DNA of 64,000 nt from Haematococcus lacustris (taxonomy: Eukaryota > Chlorophyta > Chlorophyceae > Chlamydomonadales > Haematococcaceae): the NCBI GenBank assembly GCA_030144725.1, contig JASKMD010000029.1, positions 8,235,443 to 8,299,442 of the forward strand, read 5' to 3'. Shown one piece after another: positions 1 to 12,325 of this stretch. Below the pieces are notes generated by a model. The model searched no databases. It was not told the DNA's origin and worked only from the letters and a program-made list of their open reading frames with translations. Position numbers and translations under genes: made by a program. How positions within the stretch are numbered: position 1 is the stretch's first letter; the number at the start of each line of letters is the position of its first letter.

Positions 1-239
1 CAATCCGCCGTCGCGGTCACGCCCCCAGCTTGGGAGATGGTATCGATGCGTGCTGGGACGCAGCAACACTGTCGCGTGCTGACCTGAAAATTTGAATTGT
101 CCGTCGCGGGTTGGGGCCAGCCACCCGGCAAATCGTTGGGGCTGGCTGCACTCTAGTTAGGCCATAAGCAGCTCATCGCACCAATCGGCGGCCTCATCCG
201 TGCAGAAATGAGTAAGCAAGGTATCTCTTGAGCCACGGG
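1..239. other. no recognisable gene
   Basis: I see no coding exon, repeat or RNA here. It precedes the first Fanzor remnant and may hold its lost upstream part, but no RuvC-I motif is readable. Confidence 0.3.
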
Positions 240-966
240 GGTGCAGCCAATGGCGGGGGTGACCAAGTGCAAGCTGGCCAGGGGCCAGGTGCGGCATGAC
301 CGTGGCCTAACCCAGGCACCTCCCTGGTGCCCATCCAGCGGCATGTGGCTGTCACCCTGGCCACCTGGGATGCAGTGTGGAGGAGTACCTGGACCCCAAG
401 GGGCTGTACAGTGCGCAGGAGAGGGTCCTGGATCACTTTTCAAGAAGGTGAGTGTGCCAACGGAAGGGGGGAGAGGCATGGCCAGAAACTGACGAATGCC
501 CCCCATGTGACGTGCTACATACTATGCCCCTATCCTTCCCATAATACCATGCGTGTGTTTTGTGTGCCATGCAACTGGAGGAGGAGGTGGGGTGGAGGTG
601 GAAGTGGGGCCCCAGCAGCGGTGGGGACACACAAGCAGTCAGTGGTGTTCTTTGGCAGTTAAAGATCTGTGCCCAGGTCAGGCCTGGGGTCAGATGCAGG
701 ACCGCTTGTTGCGGTCAGCCTGCAGCCAGCGGTTGGGCTTCATGTGGTGTCCCTGGCTGAACCAGGCCACCCGAGGCAAACGACCGAGGCAAGTAGGTGG
801 ACAGCTCCAGCGGGCATTGGAGGCCTCATGGCGCCCGCTGAAGCTGTGCTGGTGGCCACACCGTGCAACGGCTCCAGCCCTACACAAGGAGTACCCAGGC
901 CTGGGCTTCAAGCGGCTGCAAAACCGAGCATCCAAGGCCCAGGCCCAGCAGCCTGTAGCACAGTGA
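240..966 (+). pseudogene. Fanzor remnant Fz-1 (TnpB-like nuclease), decayed
   Basis: Recognised by piecewise similarity to the better copies at 7475-8652 and 49046-51465. In order: KCKLARGQVRHDRG (about 268-308), then after a frame change QRHVAVTLATWDAVW (about 334-380), then a phenylalanine-lysine exon end followed by a splice-donor-like GTGAGT (about 449). The C-terminal block runs from about 690 (MWCPWL) to KEYPGLGFKRLQNRASK and a stop at 964-966. RuvC-I is absent, the segment holding the RuvC-II VDEF motif is deleted, and the DRDxNAA motif has become unreadable (RPRQVGGQL). Several frame changes are needed. A catalytically dead relic; the intron between the blocks is kept, which argues against an mRNA-derived copy. 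Confidence 0.75.
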
Positions 967-1121
967 TGTGTGCACTAGGCAATGCAATGTTGTTATCTTT
1001 ACAAGAGCACGTGGTCCATGCCAAAGTCTATTGCCCCACCTTCAAAAGGGGGCAGGGGCAGAGAATTAGGTATTGGCCCGGACATCCAATCCGGGTTACA
1101 GATAGCGCAGCCCTAAATTGT
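967..1121 (+). ncRNA. conserved 3' tail of Fz-1, candidate guide-RNA scaffold
   Basis: About 155 bp just after the Fanzor stop align with the tail of Fz-2 (7318-7474, minus) and with a solo copy at 59495-59585 (minus). Shared core: AATTAGGTATTGG (1064-1076), then a perfect stem CCCGGA/TCCGGG (1077-1082 with 1090-1095), TTACA, and a CAGCCC block near 1108. In TnpB and Fanzor systems the guide RNA is made from the 3' end of the gene and element, so position and structure fit. Transcription is not shown by sequence. It could simply be a conserved element end. Confidence 0.4.
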
Positions 1122-1609
1122 AGGGTAAATATGTGCTCATGTAACTTGTGTCACACCCTCACAATATAACTGGCAAGTATGTGTGCATTATGACTGCATC
1201 ACACAAAATCACCCACCCACCCTTCCTGCCCCCATGTACAGTGCAGCACCCTTCCTGCCCCCATGCTCAAAGTACCACCCAGCACCCAAACAATGTTGCA
1301 CATAGCATGCATGGCCATCACCACCAGTACATGCGGGCAGTTTACATCGGTCCATGTCTGTCATGCCACATTAGCGGGCAAGGCCTGTTGAGGTGCAGGC
1401 CAGTGGAGAGAGGGCAGGAAGGGTGATGTGTACATTGCCTGGGGTCTGGGACTGGCCATCTTAGCCTAGTGCAGGCTGAAAAGCTGGTATCTCAAACCTT
1501 GCACGGGGTTTTCTCCTGACTCTTTCCCTAGGTGATCACATCTGAGCCCTGATCTCTAAGCGAGGGTTTCATTGAGGTGTGCAAGACCATGCTTGGCGGC
1601 GCCCGCTGC
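1122..1609. other. intergenic, 3' flank of the Mia40-like gene
   Basis: No exon recognised. It contains imperfect duplicates of a CCTTCCTGCCCCCATG word (about 1221 and 1250) and C/A-rich sequence. The minus-strand 3' UTR of the Mia40-like gene should lie at its right end. Confidence 0.3.
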
Positions 1610-2097
1610 TCACAAGGGCTGCAGGTTGCCTCCAGGGGGTCCAGGAGGGACGACAATCGCCCCTGGGCTGTCAGGTAACACTGTTGGGTGCAGTCGCAGG
1701 CACTCCTGCACACATGCATGCACAGAGCAGCTGCTAAGATGAGAAGCATGGCCAGAGTAGCTCAGCTCACAATGTTGAGCCCTACAGCAAAAGCCATGTG
1801 GGCAGCGAAGCAGCTGTAGCCTTTAGGGACCTCTTTGCTCTTGTGAAAACATGTGAAGGCCGCTTCAAAGGCCTGGCCACATTTGCTCTCCCGTAGATGT
1901 TTCACGCAGGGACAATCTAGAGCTTGTCTAATCAAGGCGTCTTCTTGCTCCTGTGGCAACCAATCGCACGAGCCAGTTAGTGTACGTCCGGCCTGCTGAT
2001 GCGCGATCATCTCGCACCTCCTCTGGTAAGCTCTGTGCCAGTGCAGCAACCATGCTTCACATCTGGACTGGCATCGACGACCACCCCTAAGGACCAT
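1610..2097 (-). CDS. MIA40: Mia40/CHCHD4-like mitochondrial intermembrane-space import oxidoreductase
   Basis: Two exons inferred: 1786-2097 and 1610-1705, with an 80-bp intron (donor GTAGGG, acceptor TGCAG), giving about 135 residues, close to animal CHCHD4. The chosen start is the first ATG (2095-2097); codons upstream in frame are not ATG. The redox-active CPC motif is followed by a twin CX9C helical hairpin: CGQAFEAAFTC is the first CX9C. The second is completed only by splicing, as CFAAHMAFA joins to EC, giving exactly nine residues. Family role: the CPC disulfide oxidises small twin-cysteine proteins entering the intermembrane space, working with the sulfhydryl oxidase Erv1. No targeting peptide is obvious, as in non-fungal members. 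Head to head with kinesin-13. A TATA-like TATATA lies near 2148 on this strand. Confidence 0.8.
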
Positions 2098-2545
2098 GCC
2101 GGCCCCAAGCGGCGTCACTGAAGCCAACCCTACAATAGCAGGGGAGATATATACAACTGCCTAGTTAAGGTTAGGGATTGGCACTCGTGTGTGTGGCACT
2201 GGTCACACGGCAGTAGAACGTGGCTGATGTTGTCACTACTTTAATTTGACGCTAGTAAGTGAGCTCTAACATGTGGCAGATTACGGCGGGTTTTGACACA
2301 ATGTAGTCAAAACAAAGTCAACAGCTTCAAGCTTTTGACCATGACATGGACACTACTCGATCACATTGAACCTGGTGCTAGCATCGACCTGTACAATTGT
2401 GAAGGGCAGCGCAGCGCCAGCTGACGCGCTGATCTTGGCACCCCTTGGCATCGCTCCGCATCTAAGTGTCAAGAACACAATGTGTGCCTAGCCGCGAAGC
2501 GGGCTACTGGGGAGCTGTTATTTAAATTCATCGACAGCTCGCAGC
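2098..2545. promoter_or_regulatory. shared divergent promoter region, Mia40-like / kinesin-13
   Basis: 448 bp separate two divergent start codons. A TATATA element near 2148 suits the minus-strand gene. No specific transcription-factor site could be assigned. The functional claim rests on gene arrangement. Confidence 0.45.
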
Positions 2546-6549
<4,004 letters not shown>

Positions 6550-7048
6550 TGAGAGACAATCTGCCCGCCTGTGGTGGCGTCAATGACGTGCTGGGCCCTG
6601 TGGGTCTGGTTTGCAACTGTTAGGTCGTGCAGACAATAGTACTGGCGCGTGAGCCAGTTCTCTGCACCGCTTAGATTGAACACAGCAGGATGCTCATCAA
6701 GTGATGCGTGCATATGGCGGCAGGGTGGCAGCTAGCCATGCACTAGTGTGAACAAAAACCGTTAACTATGCTATACCATGTACAGTACTCCTGCAAAGGT
6801 TCACTGCCTTGCCCTGCCAGCTTGTGACGCTATTGCACCCGGTAGTTTTGGTCGCTCAGGTGCTCTGCCTTGCACTTGTGCATGTCGTCCATGTCTTCCT
6901 GTACATGTCCAGTCTCCCTGCTTCCAGTAGTGTTTAGTTCCCTCGCATGAGGATAGTGTTTAGTTCGCATAGTGTTTAGTTCCCTCGCATGAGAACGATT
7001 CAAGGGTTGACGAGGGACGATGCATGATAGCAGCTGCATACGATGTGT
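6550..7048. other. intergenic with short direct repeats
   Basis: 3' flank of kinesin-13. A word containing TAGTGTTTAGTTC and CCTCGCATGA recurs about three times between 6930 and 7000. No gene seen. Confidence 0.35.
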
Positions 7049-7317
7049 GGCTTACACCGCTTAAGCCGTCAGCCGTTAGGCTGCTAGGCCGCCCTCCCCC
7101 TCTAGGGGTTCGGGACTTTCTGCAACGCACTTCAAAGCAAGGTGCACATACAAAGGTGCACATGCGCTCAACATGAAGTCATGCAAGTTCTCATTATTGT
7201 TCTGTACAGTCATGGCAAACTCCGGCTGCTCTCTGATGGAACTCGTGGCAGTGCACTCAAAGATGAAATGCATGGCGTCATCCACTACCCCCTCTGTGCA
7301 TCTGGTGCATGTGCGAT

Positions 7318-7474
7318 GTAGGGGCTGTGAAATGTGTAATCCGAACTGTTTGCATGCAACAAGCATCCGGTACCAATACCTAATTTCCCACGCCTCCCCC
7401 TTCGCGAGAGTCAGGCGATCGATGTTGGCGTGAAACACATGCTCTGATGTAAGCAACAGTTCAAGCATTGTGTG
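7318..7474 (-). ncRNA. conserved 3' tail of Fz-2, candidate guide-RNA scaffold
   Basis: Lies directly after the Fanzor stop. Its outer end is fixed at about 7318, because LINE sequence resumes there when compared with the uninterrupted LINE at 52514-53600. It contains AATTAGGTATTGG (7373-7385, minus), a CCGGA/TTCGG stem with one wobble pair enclosing a TGCATGCA-containing loop, GGATTACA, then CACAGCCCCTAC at the terminus. This matches Fz-1 and the solo tail, with stem bases that vary but still pair. Confidence 0.45.
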
Positions 7475-8652
7475 CTACTGTGCTACAGGCTGCTGGGCTT
7501 GGGCCTTGGGGGCTCGGTCTCGCAGCTTCTTGAAGCCCAATGCTGGGTACTCCTTGCCCTTGGCTGGAAGCCTTGCTCGGTGTGGCCACCTGCACAGCTC
7601 CAGTGGGCGCCACTTGCTCTCCCCTGCCCGCTGGAGGTTGAGGGCTGCGTTGCAGTCCCTGTCCACCCATTTGACAAGATCCACAGGGGTGGCCTGAGCC
7701 AGCCAAGGGCACCACATGAGCCCCCGCACTGGCGCCTCAAACCGCTTGCTCCAGGCTGACAACAACAAGCGGTGCTGCACCTGACCCGGCTTGGGCTTCC
7801 AGTCCTCAGGCCTGGTGGGCTTGCTGCTGTCCAGCTCCTCCTCACAGGGCTGGGGGCTGTTCATGATTGAGCTGACCCTGCTGGTGCCGAACTCATCCAC
7901 TGTCACCACCTTGCCTTGCAGCCTGTCTGTTGGCTTGCCGCGGTTAAGCCTCTCCACCACCTTGCGGCAGGCCTGCAGCACGGCCTTGGCCCCCCACCCA
8001 CCTCGGTTGCCAATGCCTGCGTTGCCAAAGACCACCACCAGCTGCTTGCGGGCCCCCCACTGCAGCTGGGACACGCTGGCTGCCTCCTCCTCCAACTGCA
8101 TGGCACACAAGGCACCCACCGCGCATGACATCCTTGGCAGAACTGGAGACATGGGCACCTAGCAGGTCACATGTGGGGCAGTCATCATCACCTGGCCCTG
8201 CCCCTCCCCCCCTACCCTTGGCACTCCCACCTTCTTGAAGTAGCGTTGTAGGACCTTATCCTGCGCACCATGCAGCCTCATCTTCTGCTCAGCCCACTTG
8301 GGATGCAGATACTCCCCCCACACTGCATCCCAAGTGGCCAGGGTGACGGCCACATGCCGTTGGATGGCCACCAGGGAGGTGCCTGCTGGGGTGGCTGCTG
8401 CCAGGTGCTGCAGCTCGAGCTTGATGTTCTCATTCACTGCTGAGTGTTGTGGCGAGCCTGGATTAGGCCGCTGTCATGCTGCACCTGGCTCCTGGTCAGC
8501 TTGCACCTGTAGAAGCCTTGCAAGCAGCCATCCTCACGCCACACCCCTGAAGCTGCGCTGACTGCCTGGATGGCACCAGGGTCCAGCCTCATGCCCATCT
8601 GAGTGGCTGGGTCAAACAGGAACGCCCGCTTGTCAGAAAGGCCGCTGCCAAA
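7475..8652 (-). pseudogene. Fanzor copy Fz-2 inserted in a LINE, 5'-truncated
   Basis: Starts in mid-protein with FDPATQMGMRLDPG, keeping the RuvC-I aspartate (8581-8583). A frame break follows near 8430 (HNTQQ then a stop), then QRHVAVTLATWDAVW and an exon end before an intron (about 8159-8240). The long final exon (from 8158) has VVTVDEFGTS (RuvC-II, Glu codon 7892-7894), PQPCEEEL and LMWCPWL in place of a zinc ribbon, then WVDRDCNAALNLQR (RuvC-III, about 7640-7670), KGKEYPALGFKKLRDR and a stop. All three RuvC motifs can be read, but the N-terminal half is missing and the frame is broken. Compared with intact LINE copies the insertion removed 20 bp of target and made no target duplication. 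Family role: RNA-guided DNA endonuclease. Confidence 0.82.
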
Positions 8653-9455
8653 AACCGAGCCTTCTCCACCCCCAGACCGTTGTTGCCTAATCTGAACCTA
8701 GTCAGGCTCGTGCGAACTTCTGTAGAGAGCTGTCTGTTAAGCAGGTGTGGTGCCATGTGATTGATGCCAATGCCGTCCCCATGCTTGAACCATGCAGCAT
8801 ACGAACATCTCTCCCGATGCACCGTCTCAGGCAGTCTAGGGTCTCCCTCAAACCCAACCCAACGCCTCCCCCACCTCTCGAGCCACTTGACTTCCATAGC
8901 CTTGGTGCCTAGGACCATGTCCGGGCTCAAAGTAAACTCACACCCCATCAGCTCTCTAACGGCCAGCTGGAACTGAGCACTCCAGCTGGTCTGGCAACTC
9001 CTGCCTAACTCCACATCTGCCTTGATGACCCTCATAAGCAGGTCACTGTGGGATAGTTTGGCAGTGTTCCAGAACTTGCATGCAGCCCTTAGCCAGTAAA
9101 GCTGGAGGGGCAGCTGCCCCAACTCATGCAGCACCATCAGGCCTGACACTGAGCTACGTACCCTGGCAGCAAACCTGAGAAAGCTGAGCATGCGTGTTTG
9201 CACTGGGTTGGAGAGTTGCACACCATGCCCAAGGAAGGCAGTGCCCCATACCTGGCTGCCATACAGCCCCAAGGGGAGCACAAACGCTCTAATGAGGTGA
9301 CACAGGGCATATGGATCATGCAGGACCCCATACTCTCTGGCACGCTTGCACGCCTGGCGCATGGCGAAGAACATGCCAGCCCTCATATGAGTGGCAGCAA
9401 AAGCAGGGGTGGCGCTGGGGTTGAAGTGCATGCCTAAGTACTTGAACTCTCTCAC

Positions 9456-9723
9456 CATATCGCGCAGCCATGTCCACCACCTCCTCCTGCTAGCAGCCCG
9501 CGCGGACATATGGCATATCGCGCAACCATGTCCACCACCTCCTCCTTCTAGCAGCCCGCGCGGACATATGGCATATCGCGCAGCCATGTCCACCACCTCC
9601 TCCTGCTAGCAGCCCACGCGGACATATGGCATATCGCGCAGCCATGTCCACTACCTCCTCCTGCTAGCAGCCCGCGCGGACATATGGCATATCGCGCAGC
9701 CATGTCCACCACCTCCTCCTGCT
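9456..9723 (+). repeat. 58-bp tandem repeat, about 4.6 units
   Basis: Period 58 measured from successive CATATCGCGC words (9456, 9514 and onward). Each unit carries a near-palindromic GACATATGGCATATC. It lies where the LINE reading frame stops, so the array grew at a LINE breakpoint. Confidence 0.85.
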
Positions 9724-9951
9724 CACATCGTTCCTCAGTCATCCAACACCTTTCTTCACTTCCATCTTCACCTCCACCTCCTTCTCCACCTCCATCTTCC
9801 ACTACACCTCCACCTCCTTCTTCACCTCCACCTCCTGTTCACCTGCACCTCCTTCTTCACCTGCACTTGCCTCTTCACCTACTCCCCACCCCCCATCGCC
9901 ACATACACCCCCATCTCCACCCTAACCCTCATCTTCGACCTGGACCCTCGT

Positions 9952-11640
9952 TGGTCACCCTGCCTCCCCCAGCCCCTCCTTCAAGCTCAGCCTTTGACCC
10001 TCCCCCTCCTACCTCCCTTAGCCCCTCACCCACCTGGACCCCTTGTTGGTCACCCTACCTCCTCCCGCCCCTCCTTCAAGCTCAGCCTTTGACCCTCCCC
10101 CTCCTACCTCCCTTAGCCCCTCACCCACCTGGACCCCTCGTTGGTCACCCTACCTCCTCCCGCCCCTCCTTCAAGCTCAGCCTTTGACCCTCCCCCTCCT
10201 ACCTCCCTTAGCCCCTCACCCACCTGGACCCCTTGTTGGTCACCCTACCTCCTCCCGCCCCTCCTTCAAGCTCAGCCTTTGACCCTCCCCCTCCTACCTC
10301 CCTTAGCCCCTCACCCACCTGGACCCCTCGTTGGTCACCCTACCTCCTCCCGCCCCTCCTTCAAGCTCAGCCTTTGACCCTCCCCCTCCTACCTCCCTTA
10401 GCCCCTCACCCACCTGGACCCCTCGTTGGTCACCCTACCTCCTCCCGCCCCTCCTTCAAGCTCAGCCTTTGACCCTCCCCCTCCTACCTCCCTTAGCCCC
10501 TCACCCACCTGGACCCCTCGTTGGTCACCCTACCTCCTCCCGCCCCTCCTTCAAGCTCAGCCTTTGACCCTCCCCCTCCCCCTCCTACCTCCCTTAGCCC
10601 CTCACCCACCTGGACCCCTCGTTGGTCACCCTACCTCCTCCCGCCCCTCCTTCAAGCTCAGCCTTTGACCCTCCCCCTCCTACCTCCCTTAGCCCCTCAC
10701 CCACCTGGACCCCTCGTTGGTCACCCTACCTCCTCCCGCCCCTCCTTCAAGCTCAGCCTTTGACCCTCCCCCTCCTACCTCCCTTAGCCCCTCACCCACC
10801 TGGACCCCTCGTTGGTCACCCTACCTCCTCCAGCCCCTCCTTCAAGCTCAGCCTTTGACCCTCCCCCTCCTACCTCCCTTAGCCCCTCACCCACCTGGAC
10901 CCCTTGTTGGTCACCCTACCTCCTCCCGCCCCTCCTTCAAGCTCAGCCTTTGACCCTCCCCCTCCTACCTCCCTTAGCCCCTCACCCACCTGGACCCCTC
11001 GTTGGTCACCCTACCTCCTCCAGCCCCTCCTTCAAGCTCAGCCTTTGACCCTCCCCCTCCTACCTCCCTTAGCCCCTCACCCACCTGGACCCCTCGTTGG
11101 TCACCCTACCTCCTCCCGCCCCTCCTTCAAGCTCAGCCTTTGACCCTCCCCCTCCTACCTCCCTTAGCCCCTCACCCACCTGGACCCCTCGTTGGTCACC
11201 CTACCTCCTCCCGCCCCTCCTTCAAGCTCAGCCTTTGACCCTCCCCCTCCTACCTCCCTTAGCCCCTCACCCACCTGGACCCCTTGTTGGTCACCCTACC
11301 TCCTCCCGCCCCTCCTTCAAGCTCAGCCTTTGACCCTCCCCCTCCTACCTCCCTTAGCCCCTCACCCACCTGGACCCCTCGTTGGTCACCCTACCTCCTC
11401 CCGCCCCTCCTTCAAGCTCAGCCTTTGACCCTCCCCCTCCTACCTCCCTTAGCCCCTCACCCACCTGGACCCCTCGTTGGTCACCCTACCTCCTCCCGCC
11501 CCTCCTTCAAGCTCAGCCTTTGACCCTCCCCCTCCTACCTCCCTTAGCCCCTCACCCACCTGGACCCCTCGTTGGTCACCCTACCTCCTCCAGCCCCTCC
11601 CTTCAAGCTCAGCCTTTGACCCTCCTGCCTCCCTTAGCAC
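9952..11640 (+). repeat. 95-bp minisatellite, about 17-18 units
   Basis: Nearly identical C/T-rich 95-bp units, each with TTGGTCACCCTACCTCCTCC. Two alternative bases recur (CCCG or CCAG; CTCG or CTTG) in a shuffled pattern, and one unit near 10570 has a 6-bp CCCCCT gain. This pattern indicates unequal exchange. The many overlapping Pro/Ser-rich open frames are by-products. It separates two parts of the same LINE. Confidence 0.92.
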
Positions 11641-12045
11641 GTGTCGCAGTATTTACCTCTTCTCTATAAGCTCCTTTTCCTTTGGTCCCAGAGTTCTCTT
11701 CTCCTAGTTTGTTTCCCTCTTTTGCTTTACGTTCAGTTCAACTCTTCGGCTTTCTACCTTTGGAGGTTGGCTTGTATCCATCCAAGCCCTGCCTCCTCAG
11801 TGTAACAACTACTACTACCACAGGCAGGATCTCATGCTTGTACCGAATGCCGAAACCGAAAATGCTAGGTGCTGCAGTTTGTGAGTTGCCATTGAAGACC
11901 ATCACCTTTGACTTGCCCACATTGACTGAAAGGGAAGTGGCAACATGGTAGGCTTGTGCCGGGCTTGATATATTTCCCTGCCGTACCGCCAAACGACTCA
12001 TAAAGCAGCCAGGCTGGCCAAAGCAAAGCTGATATTTCTGGTGTA

Positions 12046-12214
12046 TGTTGCGTTAGCGGCTATAGTGTTCTGAGGTATCCATCGTAGATCAGGGCGTAGT
12101 CCATCTACCTGGGAATCGGACCCAGCCTCAGAACACCTCACCACTAACACTTTCTCACATGGGAGTAGAGATCTCAGATCCGCATGCTACTTTACTCAGC
12201 ATGGTCACGTAACA
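12046..12214 (-). repeat. Gy1 3' LTR
   Basis: 169 bp, reading TGTTACGTGA...CGCAACA on the minus strand. Includes a tRNA T-arm-like hairpin (12109-12125) preceded by an A-box-like TGGTGAGGTGTTC. Confidence 0.95.
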
Positions 12215-12325
12215 TTCCCCCCCACCTGGCTCAGCTGCACTCAGCTGACCACCGTGGTGTTGCCCCGCTCAGGCACATTGTGCCGTCACTCGCGCCCACA
12301 CTAGCGCTAGGTGTCTGAGTTCCTT

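Larger units (their letters stand above)
7049..12001 (-). mobile_element. LINE (non-LTR retrotransposon) remnant, split by other insertions
   Basis: Minus-strand ORF2 pieces. The 3' end is near 7049 (shared end GCTTACACCGCTT on the plus strand, also near 52520). A C-terminal zinc-knuckle-like CTRCTEGVVDDAMHFIFEC ends the protein at about 7076. The middle part (8653-9455) reads EFKYLGMHFN, GLYGSQVWG and WLERWGRRWVGF. A still more upstream reverse-transcriptase piece with VNVGKSKVMVFNG lies at about 11790-12001. A Fanzor copy (7318-8652) separates the C-terminus from the middle, and two minisatellites separate the middle from the upstream part. Unlike the copies in the duplication, it retains Trp at CKFWNTAKL. 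5'-truncated and dead; clade not assigned. Confidence 0.8.

Noticed and set aside
153..936. Overlapping minus-strand open frames over Fz-1
   Set aside because: They are antisense shadows of Fanzor coding sequence and have no supporting motifs.
9951..11707. About seventeen overlapping Pro/Ser-rich open frames
   Set aside because: They are the same frame read through each 95-bp repeat unit; the array interrupts a LINE and has no gene signals.
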